From contig QQUE01000012.1 in the NCBI GenBank assembly GCA_008501765.1, positions 124,001 through 188,000 on the forward strand: DNA of 64,000 nt, read 5' to 3'. The notes under the pieces were generated by a model. That model did not search any database and was not told the origin of the DNA. It saw only the letters and a list, made by a program, of their open reading frames with translations. This stretch comes from Calditrichota bacterium (GTDB taxonomy: Bacteria; Zhuqueibacterota; Zhuqueibacteria; Zhuqueibacterales; Geothermadaptataceae). Positions 17,813 to 27,900 of the stretch are shown in pieces. How positions within the stretch are numbered: position 1 is the stretch's first letter; the number at the start of each line of letters is the position of its first letter. Made by a program: the position numbers and the translations under genes.

Positions 17813-18622
17813 TTATTTCTTCATTTTTACCAGGACGTGACAAATTTCATCTTTTGGATCAAACCACCGTGATACCACTCGAGAATTGATATTGGTGATT
17901 CCCAAATCTTCATAACGTTTGTCTTGCCCTTCCACGTCCGATTGTTGCACCGAATTGACATTCAGTAAAATAGTCCGGGCCAGATTGTGCCGTGCCCGCT
18001 GCTCGGCTTGCAGCCAACTGCTTTTTTCATGAAAATAGAGAGGCGCCAGCCCGGTTGCATAAATAAACTCAGAATTTTCCGGCAATTCCTTTATCCAATC
18101 TGGCGAGGATTTGCTGCGGGTTTTTCGGAGTTTAAACAGCGAAGCGTCATCGGACGGCGGTTCATTGGTTGCCAAAACCATGACTATTTTATCCGTTACA
18201 AAAGTATCCGCTGCAACGAGAACATTTTTAGCCAATGCAGTTGCGGATGAATCGAAAACTTCCTGCACATCGTTCCCGATCCAAAAAACGCCGATTTCCG
18301 TGCTCCAGTAAAACTGACCGCCGCTGTACTGGCAGGTTGTTTCTTTGGCAAAAGTCTCACAGCCATTTAAGTAAGCCTGAGTCACAGCCGAATCTGCATA
18401 AAAAGCCGGATCGGCATAGCCGGCGACGGCGTGGGAAACATGAAGTTTTTCCGGGTTCAAAAACCATTCTGGATAGACCTGGCCGTAGCCAGAATTAACG
18501 GAAACCAGCAGACTAAAAAACAGAAAAAACGGGATGAAATACCCGCTCTTTCTTTGATTTAAAAATATTAAACCCGGGGTTCTCACTTTAAAAAAATCGA
18601 GCATTTTTAATGCCTTTTCCAT
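17813..18622 (-). CDS. Secreted LPP20/FlgP-like protein
   Basis: 269 residues with a basic N-terminus, a hydrophobic segment (~28-45) and cleavage near SGYGQ. The mature part starts VYPEWFLNPEKL, the 'P-x-W' opening typical of LPP20-like domains, and contains alternating Ala-rich helices (SWLQAEQRARHNLARTILLNVNSVQQ). This suggests a tandem of two LPP20-like alpha/beta units. LPP20 proteins are outer-membrane-associated; FlgP of Vibrio is a known member. It has no lipobox Cys, unlike the downstream-named neighbour at 18667. An alternative ATG at 18604 has AAAAGG at good spacing. Specific function is unknown. Confidence 0.6.
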   Translation of the reverse strand: MEKALKMLDFFKVRTPGLIFLNQRKSGYFIPFFLFFSLLVSVNSGYGQVYPEWFLNPEKLHVSHAVAGYADPAFYADSAVTQAYLNGCETFAKETTCQYSGGQFYWSTEIGVFWIGNDVQEVFDSSATALAKNVLVAADTFVTDKIVMVLATNEPPSDDASLFKLRKTRSKSSPDWIKELPENSEFIYATGLAPLYFHEKSSWLQAEQRARHNLARTILLNVNSVQQSDVEGQDKRYEDLGITNINSRVVSRWFDPKDEICHVLVKMKK

Positions 18623-18666
18623 GAATTAATACAACCCCGGGGTTCAACAAACGTCCCGGACAATCA

Positions 18667-19236
18667 TTAATTGGATTGATCCTTTTTCCAGTTCTCGAAA
18701 TTTTTCACTTCATCTTCAAGTTCTTTAAAAGTTTCAGAAGCTCTAAAGCGGGTGTACAGTCTTTTATTGCTCTTGAGTTGTTCCATCAATGCCTGGTTTG
18801 CAGCGCCGATCGGGTACTCGATTAAAATATAAGCCCGCCAGAATTGCCCATCTTTTTTAACCGTTTTTTTCGCAATTCTGCTGCCGCTGAGAGATGTTGA
18901 TACGACGGTTTTACTCGCCTGTGTAAACATTTGCAGCAATTCTGCATCGTCATTCACACCGACTTCTTCGTCGAATCGTTTTTGCAGGCCGGAAATTCTT
19001 ACTTCTGCCTGGCGACCAATCTCGGCACGAGCGCCGGTTGATGCTTTATCAATGGCCATTTGCATATCCCGTGATACAGCTGTGTTGGTTGCCAAAAGAT
19101 AATTCGGGTCTGATTTTGATTCCAGGAACCACTCTGGCACATCGCCACCAACATCTGTCATTGCTTTTGGCCCACCGCATCCAATCAGTAATGCTGCAGC
19201 GATGACAATTAAAAAAAGTGAATAAAAACGACGCAT
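18667..19236 (-). CDS. LPP20-family lipoprotein
   Basis: 189 residues. A lipobox ends ALLIGC at about Cys19-20, then GGPKAMTDVGGDVPEWFLES opens the LPP20-type domain; an Ala-rich helix (DKASTGARAEIGRQAEVRISGLQKRF) and strands ending FWRAYILIEYP follow. A charged C-terminal helix contains a Lys/Glu-rich end. Outer-membrane-anchored lipoprotein is the likely location. I chose ATG 19236 because TTGGAGAG lies directly upstream; the longer frame from 19248 lacks this support. It is 44-46 bases from both neighbours in the same operon. Confidence 0.72.
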   Translation of the reverse strand: MRRFYSLFLIVIAAALLIGCGGPKAMTDVGGDVPEWFLESKSDPNYLLATNTAVSRDMQMAIDKASTGARAEIGRQAEVRISGLQKRFDEEVGVNDDAELLQMFTQASKTVVSTSLSGSRIAKKTVKKDGQFWRAYILIEYPIGAANQALMEQLKSNKRLYTRFRASETFKELEDEVKNFENWKKDQSN

Positions 19237-19282
19237 GATTCTCTCCAAAGATAAGTTATTAGTTTATAAGCTGTGCATTTAA

Positions 19283-20746
19283 TCAAGCACGAATTTTCAA
19301 TATTTTTGGTTTTACGTTTTGCAATTTGGGCAGCGTCCGCCCATAGGGTGCATTGACGTAAGTTGGATCGCAAATTATATATTTTTTCCTCTCAAACTCG
19401 ACAAAAGCGCCTTCTGCCGGATCGCTAAAATTGACCGCCGTTGCGATGTGTCCCGGATAGTCGAGGCCAACCACATCCAGTTTTAACAAATTTCGCACAA
19501 GATAGGCAAATAAAATTGAGCGGTCTTCGCAATCGGAAAAGGGGTAGTGCAGCGTCTCGATGGGGAAAAAATATTTCTCACGGGTAAATTGAGCCTGATC
19601 TGTTTTGTAATCAAAGGCCGTTTGCACGAATCGCAGCAAAATGTTTACAGCTTCTTTTTCAGATTTATCCTTTACCACGGGTCGTAAATTATTCAACAGA
19701 GCCTGATGCAGGCTCAACGGTGGTTGGGCGCTAAAATAAACGTCCAGGTCTGTTTGGGGGTAAAAGTGTAAAAAATCGACCAAATTTTTATTAAAATGCA
19801 ATGTAAGGCTATATGCCTGACTACCGTATTCAAATCGCAGTTTTCTTTGGCTGTTGACATAATTCAACTTCGGCAATTTATCCAGATGCAAGTCGATTGC
19901 CCTGGTGGCGCCACGGTAGGTGCCGTCATAGGTAGTCAAAGACATCGGGCGGGCAGGAATTGCATCGAATGGAATTACGTAATAGCGTTTGTTCTCAATG
20001 GTAAAATAAGGAACCGAAAACACGGAGTTCACCGTAGGCAGTAAAACATAAATATCGCTGCTGTACCCGACTCTCGCGTCGTAGCCGGATTTGATCAGAA
20101 CAAACCAGATAAACAAATTTTGTTGCGATTCCGAGCGTGGAAAAACACCGGCAGCCAGTTTTTTGAGAAAAACACAATAGCCCCAATCGTTAAGTCCAAG
20201 CCGGGTTTTATATTGTAAGGCATTTTCGATATAAGGTTCGTAATCACTTTTACTCATGTCCTGCCAGAATTGAGCAATACCCTGCTTGTCGTAGCGTGCC
20301 GAAGAGGCGGCTCGAAATTTTTCGCCGTGAGGGAATACAACAGGTGTGTGAAAAAAATGAAATTTAAGCGCCCGGACCTCGGCCGGCAAATCGGGCAGGT
20401 CTGGTTTTGGGTCAATATTCGGAGCTGGAACGTCCTTAATTATTTTAACAGGTGGTTTGGGCTTTCCGGCAGGTAATTTTTCCGGAACCGGATCAGCCAC
20501 CGGTTTCGTGACGGGCTTTGGCGTTTTGTCGACCTTGATGCCGCGCATCAATTGCATTTCCCGCCACTCACGCTGGAGAAATTGGCCAAATTCCCGGTCG
20601 CGTTCATCTTTATAATCCTGCAGTTTTTGCTGCTCTTTCTTCAGCCAATCGTCAAACTTTTCCTGTGCCAATGCAGATGGTATAACTATTAAAATGCATA
20701 AAAACAGGAACACAAAATTTTTAACCAAATTTCTGTAGTATTTCAT
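19283..20746 (-). CDS. Secreted transglutaminase-like cysteine protease-fold protein
   Basis: 487 residues. Signal peptide (about 1-27, cleaving at ALAQ), a charged coiled-coil-like stretch (~30-65), a Pro/Lys-rich linker (~73-120), a ~250-residue body of unknown fold, and a C-terminal transglutaminase-like core. In that core the triad candidates are Cys406 (SDCEDRS), His433 (YPGHIATAV) and Asp460 (CDPTYVNAPYG). Such domains act as peptidases, amidases or cross-linkers; here the periplasmic site and gene company suggest a role on envelope proteins or peptidoglycan peptides. The ATG at 20746 gives the natural signal peptide; the frame extends further upstream without need. Confidence 0.75.
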   Translation of the reverse strand: MKYYRNLVKNFVFLFLCILIVIPSALAQEKFDDWLKKEQQKLQDYKDERDREFGQFLQREWREMQLMRGIKVDKTPKPVTKPVADPVPEKLPAGKPKPPVKIIKDVPAPNIDPKPDLPDLPAEVRALKFHFFHTPVVFPHGEKFRAASSARYDKQGIAQFWQDMSKSDYEPYIENALQYKTRLGLNDWGYCVFLKKLAAGVFPRSESQQNLFIWFVLIKSGYDARVGYSSDIYVLLPTVNSVFSVPYFTIENKRYYVIPFDAIPARPMSLTTYDGTYRGATRAIDLHLDKLPKLNYVNSQRKLRFEYGSQAYSLTLHFNKNLVDFLHFYPQTDLDVYFSAQPPLSLHQALLNNLRPVVKDKSEKEAVNILLRFVQTAFDYKTDQAQFTREKYFFPIETLHYPFSDCEDRSILFAYLVRNLLKLDVVGLDYPGHIATAVNFSDPAEGAFVEFERKKYIICDPTYVNAPYGRTLPKLQNVKPKILKIRA

Positions 20747-20855
20747 AATACGCCCCGAATAAAGTGCCTGAAATGGCTGGCGTGGGAAATAAGAATTGAT
20801 TATCCCGGGCAACGAACCCGGGATAATATTTTGGAATTAATTCATGAATCGAAAA

Positions 20856-21461
20856 TTAAAAAGCAAGACCACCGGTAACTCCAACAAATGAGGTATTTTC
20901 TTCTTCGGTGAAAATGAAGCGAACAAGGCCTTGCAGAATGATGTTAAGCCTGTCGCCTGCAGGAAATTCCAATCCGGCACCGGCAGCCAGACCCCATTTT
21001 TTATCTTCAAATTCAAACTCTGAAGTGCTGAAAAAATCTTCAAATTTAGTTTTCTCATTAATCACATTGTAAGTTCCCATCCCAAAGAGAAAAAGTTGCG
21101 TATTCGATTCGGCGGATGTTAAATAGGGTCGAATACCGATGCCGTATTCAACGATTGTCGCTTCCGATTCGATGGTAACATCGTCAGGGGTCAAACCAGA
21201 TTCTTCGTAAAAAGCATCTTCATCGACCGTGAATCCTTCGAATGCAAAACCAAAACTTATACCCACCGTTGGAGATGGAAACATAACATATTGACCGTGA
21301 AAGCTGCCACCGACTTTGTAAAAATCTTTAAATGAATCGGGGGAGAGTGGAAATGCAGCACCACCAAAAATTTCCCACTGGCTACTTCTTCCTTGTGCAA
21401 AAACCTGCGTTGCGGACAACAATACGATGATTATCAAAAAGAGAGCGTTTCTCAGTTTCAT
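20856..21461 (-). CDS. Outer-membrane beta-barrel protein
   Basis: 201 residues. A signal peptide ends at QVFAQ, then eight or so amphipathic strands rich in Gly and aromatics (WEIFGGAAFPL, VGISFGFAFEGF, YGIGIRPYL, LFLFGMGTYNV, WGLAAGAGLEF, IILQGLVRFIF, SFVGVTGGLAF). The C-terminal Phe is typical for BAM-inserted barrels. It resembles OmpA/OmpW-like small barrels of FCB bacteria. A strong GAGGAGG lies before ATG 21461. It sits 40 bases after the CsgG/FlgT-like gene. Confidence 0.8.
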   Translation of the reverse strand: MKLRNALFLIIIVLLSATQVFAQGRSSQWEIFGGAAFPLSPDSFKDFYKVGGSFHGQYVMFPSPTVGISFGFAFEGFTVDEDAFYEESGLTPDDVTIESEATIVEYGIGIRPYLTSAESNTQLFLFGMGTYNVINEKTKFEDFFSTSEFEFEDKKWGLAAGAGLEFPAGDRLNIILQGLVRFIFTEEENTSFVGVTGGLAF

Positions 21462-21501
21462 TCCTACCTCCTCATACCTTCATAATGAATGCACAATTAA
21501 C

Positions 21502-22701
21502 CTATTTTGTAATAACCCGATCCAGCACCTGCGGAACACCATTTTTCGATTGTGTAATCGATGCAATAGAATAACCATCAAATACTTCAACCAGCCGGAC
21601 CTCACAAATTTGATTGAAAATTTTACCGATGACTTCTTTTGTTTTGGGGTGAATTATCGAGTCCCCTTCGCGAAAAACGTAACACTTCATCCCTTTTTGG
21701 GCGCCCTGACTTATGCCCAGATCAAGGGTGAGCCGTGTATTTTGCAGGCTGACAACAACACCACTGATGACTGGAATATCCTGTTTAATTTTCCCCGCAA
21801 CATCCTGTATCATATCACTTAAAGCCAGAAGACTAATTTTCGTAGCAAATGCATCTTGTGCCGATAAAATTTCAGCAGACTCGGTATCGACGAGCCGCGC
21901 GTCGATGCTCACCGAATTTCTCGAGCGCACAATGCTACCGCAAACTACGGTTTCCACCCCCACGGCTGCTCCGATTCGAACAGCCGTTGATACATCGACT
22001 ATTCCGGAGAGGCCAAGTTTTTGTTCCGATAAAATGCGCTCCAGTTGGGCTCTTTCCACAACTTTGAAGCGGTTCAAATTAACGAAAGCGGTCGTCAGTT
22101 TATCCAAAAGGTCGATATCGCCAAATTCATTGCCAACACCCTTCGTTTCAAACGGCAGGATGGCAACACTGAGTCGTTCACCAACATTAATTTCTTCGCC
22201 CGCATCCGGGCGTGGCGTAACCGTTGGCTGGGATTTGCTGGTATAATCTGATTTATCAGGTTCAGGGGGTGCTTCCTCTTTTGCTGGTGGGATATAAGTT
22301 GGCTCCGGCGTTACATGAGAGGAAGAAACTTTCATATTCTGCACATTACGGAGAAATCTTCGCGCCCGATTAGAGCGTGATTGATTTTGTGAACGCAGCA
22401 AGTATTCACTTGCCCGGGTATAGTCACCCAAATGGTAATAGCAAATGCCCATTTCCCTGTTTGGATAATAGGAAATAAACACTGCACCATAAGCCCTTGT
22501 TTTTTCTTTATCTTTGCCTTTTTTATTCAAAGCCGAGGAAAAATGCTGGATGGCTCCGCGCCAATCCTGAATTTTCATAGCTTTAAGTCCCATTGAATAG
22601 GATTGATGCCACTTCGGCTGAGCAGTGAGATTAGAATTTATCGTAAAAAAGAAAAGGCTGACGACCAATGCCATTGACAAGCGCTGAAGCACTCGGTGCA
22701 T
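21502..22701 (-). CDS. TPR + CsgG/TolB-N (FlgO/FlgT-like) periplasmic protein
   Basis: 399 residues. A signal peptide (~1-27) is followed by TPR-like helices (MGLKAMKIQDWRGAIQHFSSAL, EMGICYYHLGDYTRASEYLLRSQ) and a Pro/Glu-rich linker. The CsgG/TolB-N-like domain starts at about 175 (SVAILPFETKG...LTTAFVNLNRFKVVERAQLERIL) and includes AVGVETVVCGSIV. The last ~85 residues (LTLDLGISQGAQKGMKCYVFREGD...) look like the FlgT C-terminal beta domain. It has no lipobox. CsgG/FlgO/FlgT proteins build outer-membrane or flagellar-basal rings; no flagellar gene is nearby. I chose ATG 22701 for its GGAGG. It is first gene of the ten-gene leftward run. Confidence 0.75.
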   Translation of the reverse strand: MHRVLQRLSMALVVSLFFFTINSNLTAQPKWHQSYSMGLKAMKIQDWRGAIQHFSSALNKKGKDKEKTRAYGAVFISYYPNREMGICYYHLGDYTRASEYLLRSQNQSRSNRARRFLRNVQNMKVSSSHVTPEPTYIPPAKEEAPPEPDKSDYTSKSQPTVTPRPDAGEEINVGERLSVAILPFETKGVGNEFGDIDLLDKLTTAFVNLNRFKVVERAQLERILSEQKLGLSGIVDVSTAVRIGAAVGVETVVCGSIVRSRNSVSIDARLVDTESAEILSAQDAFATKISLLALSDMIQDVAGKIKQDIPVISGVVVSLQNTRLTLDLGISQGAQKGMKCYVFREGDSIIHPKTKEVIGKIFNQICEVRLVEVFDGYSIASITQSKNGVPQVLDRVITK

Positions 22702-23340
22702 AGCTTCCTCCAAAAAAATCAGCATGTTCAAATATTTGAGAATCGTTTATTTTTATATTAAAACGATAAAAATCAAATTTTTATGATTTGGTCTATCGAT
22801 GAGTTCTGTGTTTGATAATTTTGTGCTGCGTACCAGTTTAAAAATACGTGTAATATTTAAAATTGCAAGCACTATCTATTTCGAACCGTGAATATTGTGA
22901 CTTTTAAGCAAAAAAATGAATCCGGCCCATGGCATAACACTAAAATAGGCTGTGCTAATTTAGACTTTTACCGAAATTTTCAAACTTAAATTTTACACAA
23001 TCTGGTTTAATATTCAAATCGTTCCTATTTTACTCTAAAAATGATTATTCCGGTGTGGCAGCACATGATCGCCTGCTGACTTTGTTTTTATAATTCCGAG
23101 TTCAGAATTCGTAGTGGTTTGTGATTTCCAATATTCGAGATATAAAAATTTTTCCCTATTTTTCAATCGTGACATACCAATCAAAAATGCGGTTGAATCC
23201 CCTGACTTTGATGCAAATCAAGAAAAAAAAGTAAGGTTCTAAAAAGTTGAAAATAAAATTCTATTGCATTTTCTCTCAAAATAGCGCTCATTATACAATT
23301 AAATGAATAATACAAATCAATCGATAAATGGAGGGGTATA
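22702..23340. promoter_or_regulatory. Divergent intergenic region between two LPP20/CsgG-type genes
   Basis: About 640 AT-rich bases separating the leftward CsgG/FlgT-like gene from the rightward LPP20-like lipoprotein, so it should hold both promoters. An inverted repeat ATCGTTT-N12-AAACGAT is at 22742-22767, 40 bases before the leftward start. TGGAGGGG at 23328-23336 is the ribosome site of the rightward gene. No reading frame looks coding. Confidence 0.45.
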
Positions 23341-24729
23341 ATGAAGTTAAAAACCCTGTTTATAACCACCATTCTCTCCCTGGTCGTGTTAAATTGCGCA
23401 CAATCAACTTTAGGTGGGGAGAAAAAACCGAAGTGGGTGAAAAAGCGACCGGTGACCCGTCTTTTCTATATTGGCATTGCTGCAGTTGAAAAACAAGTCG
23501 GCAGCCAGGATCATATTCAGGCAGCGAAAAGTCAGGCGCTGAACGATCTGGTTTCCGAGATTGAAGTGAAGATTTCAGGCGAGTTTATCAACCAGGTGAG
23601 CGAACGGGCCGGCATGGTTGAAGACGAGGTAAAATCAATTGTGCGGGCGCAAACAAAAACCGCAATTGAAGGCTATGAACTGGTTGATACCTGGGATGAT
23701 AAAAAAACATATTGGGTTTATTATCGCCTCTCCAAAGGCCTTTGGGAAGAGATTCAACGGGAAAAACGCGAAAAGGCCATGCGGCTGTCGCTCAGCATGT
23801 ATTCCACGGGCATGAGCAAATTGGCAGCGAGGGATTACGGCAGTGCCCTCACATTTTTCAGCCGCGCACTGCAACCTATTCAGCCCTACCCTGCTGAACC
23901 TTTAGAGACGACATATAACGGCAACAAAATATATTTGCAGGAATCAATTACGCTCGCAATCCAGGATTTGGTTAGCCGAATTGAGCTCATTCCCCCTGCC
24001 GGAAACAACGATGTAAAAATGGGGCAAACCATCCGCCGGCCATATACCGTGAAAACAGTTTACAACGACGATTCTGGCCAACAGATTCCGGTCAGCCATC
24101 TCTCATTGAAATTTTCGTTTGTCAAAGGTGCGGGAAAATTAATTTCCACGGGCAGGTCAAATGCGCAGGGTGTTGCACTTTGTCGTTTGTCCAAAGTGAC
24201 AGCACAGGACAAAATCCAAATCGTGAAGGCTGAAATGGATGTGGACGCCTTTGTGCAACAAGACAGTGTCGGCACAATTACGAAAAACACTATTTCAAAT
24301 ATGCCCTTTCCCAGCGCAAATATCGTACTTTCAGTCACGGGATTAACGGCTTTTATTGAAGCAAAAGAGCTCAATCTCGGCCGGCAGATAAAATTACCGC
24401 AAATTGAACCCGCCATCAAAAACAGCTTGCTGGAAAATGGATTCACACTGACAGATAATTTGTCGAAAGCCGAAGTGATGATAAAAGTTGATGCGCAGTC
24501 GCGGCAAGGCGGACGTTCCCACGGCATTTCAGTTTCCTATGTTGATTTGAACTTGTCTGCCATCGATATGCGCAGTGGTGAAGAAGTGTACAAAAACTCG
24601 CTCAATGGCGCCAAAGGCTTTGATTTGAGCTCCTTTGACAAAGCCGGAATCAACGCTTTTCAGGAAGCGGCGAAAAAAATTACCCGTGAAATGATGCCGC
24701 AGTTTGTGGCAAAAATGCAGGGGAAGTAA
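23341..24729 (+). CDS. LPP20/FlgT-N-like lipoprotein with LptE-like C-terminus
   Basis: 462 residues. A lipobox ends VVLNC (Cys19). Residues ~30-140 form an LPP20-like domain (PKWVKKRPVTRLFYIGIAA..., AAKSQALNDLVSEIEVKIS) that ends YWVYYRLSKGLW. A short TPR-like helix pair follows (MRLSLSMYSTGMSKLAARDYGSALTFFSRAL). A beta-sandwich lies at ~220-310. The C-terminal ~110 residues (LPQIEPAIKNSLLENGFTLTDNLSKAEVMIKVDAQS...) recall assembly-factor domains such as LptE/DUF4384 types. It is probably an outer-membrane lipoprotein that works with the divergent CsgG/FlgT-like operon, with which it shares domain types. Confidence 0.7.
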   Translation: MKLKTLFITTILSLVVLNCAQSTLGGEKKPKWVKKRPVTRLFYIGIAAVEKQVGSQDHIQAAKSQALNDLVSEIEVKISGEFINQVSERAGMVEDEVKSIVRAQTKTAIEGYELVDTWDDKKTYWVYYRLSKGLWEEIQREKREKAMRLSLSMYSTGMSKLAARDYGSALTFFSRALQPIQPYPAEPLETTYNGNKIYLQESITLAIQDLVSRIELIPPAGNNDVKMGQTIRRPYTVKTVYNDDSGQQIPVSHLSLKFSFVKGAGKLISTGRSNAQGVALCRLSKVTAQDKIQIVKAEMDVDAFVQQDSVGTITKNTISNMPFPSANIVLSVTGLTAFIEAKELNLGRQIKLPQIEPAIKNSLLENGFTLTDNLSKAEVMIKVDAQSRQGGRSHGISVSYVDLNLSAIDMRSGEEVYKNSLNGAKGFDLSSFDKAGINAFQEAAKKITREMMPQFVAKMQGK

Positions 24730-24804
24730 ATACGTTTGAACGTGTGAAGGTTAGAACGTTAGAAAGTTTAAAACTTATCTGTTTAGTCTGCTTTACTTTT
24801 GAAC

Positions 24805-24861
24805 ATAGAGCGAATGCGTCCTCGCCGAGCGGTCCCGTTCAGCGGGATGCTTTCGCTCTAT
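24805..24861. repeat. Palindromic repeat related to the MITE core
   Basis: ATAGAGCGAA at 24805 pairs with TTCGCTCTAT ending 24861, extended by GCGTCC/GGGATGC. The arm ATAGAGCGAAnGCGTCnnnGCCGAGCG matches the central hairpin of the larger elements at 51855, 55994 and 61616 but lacks their terminal repeats. It is probably a degenerate relative. Confidence 0.6.
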
Positions 24862-24899
24862 AAAATCAGGAATGAGTGTAACCAGATATCTTAAAAAAA

Positions 24900-24943
24900 T
24901 TGCTGCCCGCTTTCCTCAAAATCAGAGGGAAAATGGGCAGCAA
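24900..24943. terminator. Hairpin terminator between convergent genes
   Basis: TTGCTGCCC (24900-24908) pairs with GGGCAGCAA (24935-24943), with an inner TTTCCTC/GAGGGAAA stem. A-rich flank on the left and AT-rich flank on the right allow use from both sides, between the stops at 24729 (+) and 24984 (-). Confidence 0.7.
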
Positions 24944-24983
24944 ATTAAAAATTACTCATCCCCGAAATTTAAAAATAATCCCC

Positions 24984-27900
24984 TTATTGCAGCAATAGCA
25001 TTTTTTGCGAGGCCGTGAAATCTCCCGCAACCATGCGATACACATACACGCCCGAAGGCACAAGCACACCGCGGCTGTTCCGACCATTCCACTGAACAAC
25101 ATGACTTCCGGCATTGCGCTGTCCATCCACCAGTGTCAATATCTCTTTACCCAACAAGTCGAAAATACGAATCGTCACCGGCCCCGCTATCGGCAAACTG
25201 AAAGAAATCGACGTCTCCGGGTTGAACGGGTTGGGGTGGTTTTGGGCTAAGGTGTATTCTTTTGGAATTTTATCTTGATTTGAAACTGCAGTTACAACCA
25301 GAGTGACCTCTGCAGAAGGGCTCGTTTCATTTCCAGAAAAATCCATGGCTGTGACTTTGTAAAAATAATTCCCGCCGGTCTCGATCGATGAATCCACAAA
25401 AAATGGATCAATCGACTGCGCGAAGGGCTCATTCATCGCAAAATCTGCCTCACTGCCACGATAGATGGAGAAATAATCAAAATCATCATCCTCGTTAGCA
25501 TCCCAAAAAAGTTCGACGCCTGCATCTGTTTCAGAGACAATTAATCCGGACGGTATCGCAGGTGCCAGATTATCTACAGAATAACCACTATCTGCTTGAG
25601 AAACAAACCATACATCAGGGTCTGCTGTGTGTGCAGAAACAAAGAAGACCGACCAAACGATGCTGTCCGTAGCGGTAGAGTCAAACAACGTTGGGGCAAC
25701 AAGTGAGTACCGCATTGCCTGCATAGCCGGTGACGAAGCAATGAATGTCCATAAATCTTCGCCCTGTGTCGATCGAGCCGGTAACTGAATATCGCTTCCT
25801 GCCGTTAAACTAGAAAGTGAAACCGGCATTTCGGAGGCTATTTGACCTTTGCTTTTGGCTGTGCTGGTACCGGATAAATGATCCACCCGCCGCCAGAGAC
25901 CGTATTCGGTGATTGGTTGCTCGCTGTCTTTTTGATCTAATTGTGAACTGGTCCAAGCGACCAGCACCTGCTTGCCCTGGTCGTTTGGGATGTCAGTGAT
26001 GTTGGCTAAATATGGCTTGTCGCTGGGGTTGGGCATCGCCTGCCCCAACAAAATGATAGGCACATCGCCACCATCGCTGGATATTTCAAGCTTTGCATGA
26101 TAATCCCGCGGTGCATCGGGCTTAAAAGTTACTATGAGTGTATCTCTCGCACCTGGAACAAGGATATCCGCGATTTCAGATGCTGTGAAAAATGCTGCAT
26201 CTTCCCCACCGATTTCCACGGCTGAAATATGCAAATCCGCATCACCACCATTGGAAACAAAAAGCGAATCAACTGCTTCCGTATTTACGATTATCTCTGG
26301 AAAAGTCAGTGTATCCGGTTCAACCACTAACACCGGCGCAATGCCTGTGCCTGAGAGTGGGACTTCTTTTGTGCCGGCATCACTTTCGATTATAAGAGTG
26401 TTGGTAAAACCGTCTCGTGCATCAGGTGTAAATTTTACTGTGATATTACGGCTGCTATCAGGGGCAAGATAAAAAACTGCATTCTCCAAAGAATAGGGCG
26501 TATCGTCGGTGTTCTTAAGATGTACAGATGTGAATTGAATTGAATCGGTTCCTGTGTTCTTTATGGTAAACGCTGCTGAAGTAGTATCGCCTACTAAAAC
26601 ATCGCCAAAATTGTGTGTGTTCGGCGTGATAGTCCATATTTCTTCACAATCCATTCCTATAATTTTTATATCATCAATATACCAGCCAGTACTGACATCG
26701 GGATTGGGCCACACTTCCTGGGAATGAAAATAGAAGGCTATCTGGACAGTGGAATCAGCATAAGCCGAAAGAGGATAATATGTGGGTGTCCAAACATCAG
26801 CGCTTGTATTTGTAAAGATATCCGAAATAGTTTTCCAATCGCTGTGTTTAGTTCTAAGCTGAACTCTTCCATTATCAGAGCTCGAAAAACTAAACCAATG
26901 CCAAAATGTTAACGCTGGATTTTTGTCTGCCGGCGGAACTGTAAACCAAGGGCTGATTAATCGCGTATCTCTTGGTTCACAATAATTTCCTTCTAAAACT
27001 GTAGCTGCGCAACTTGGACTAAGATAACCAGAACCAGGGCCGCTGGTTGGAGTTCCGACCTGCCACATACTAAAGTCCACATACCAATCGCCAATTCCAG
27101 TCTCCCAATTTTCGAATTCACAAAAATTCATTGCCCCCGTCTCAATTTCCAATTCATCTATATACCAGCCCGAACTTACATCTGGATTTGGCCATACTTC
27201 TTCAGAATGGAAATAAAAAGCAATTTCAACGGTGAGGCCGGCCCATTCGGAAAGATCGATGAAAGCACGCGTCCAAAAACCACAACTCGTTCTTTTATAA
27301 AATTCTGAAATTGTGGTCCATTCACCATCTTCCACCTTGATTTGAACGGCACCATAATCAGCAGACGATAAGCTATACCAGTGCCAAAATCGCAAACGAG
27401 GGTTGCTTGATCCTGCTGGAACATCGAACGGCTGGCTGATTAACCTTGCATCTCTTGGTTCGCAATAATTATCATCAAGTACTGTCGCAGCACAATTCAG
27501 GCTCTGATACCCGCCTAACGGCCCAGTTGTTGGTTCGCCCACCTGCCATAATCCGGGTTCAGCATACCAATCACCAATTCCGGTTTCCCAATTTTCAGGA
27601 AAATCAACCTTTACCGGCCCAACTATCAAGGATATTTCATCGATATACCAGCCTGAACTTACGTCAGGATTAGGCCATACCTCTCTGGTATGAAAGTAAA
27701 ATGCAATCTCAACGGTTGAGTCTGCATACGCAGAAATATCCAAATAAGCATTCGTCCAAAGATCGCAGGATGTCCTTATATACTTGGGCGAAACCTCTTC
27801 CCATTCACCATTTTTAACACGGAGTAGTACTTGACCGTAGTCGCCTGAACTAATGCTATACCAATGCCAAAAACGCAATCGAGGATTCTCTGATGCTGCC

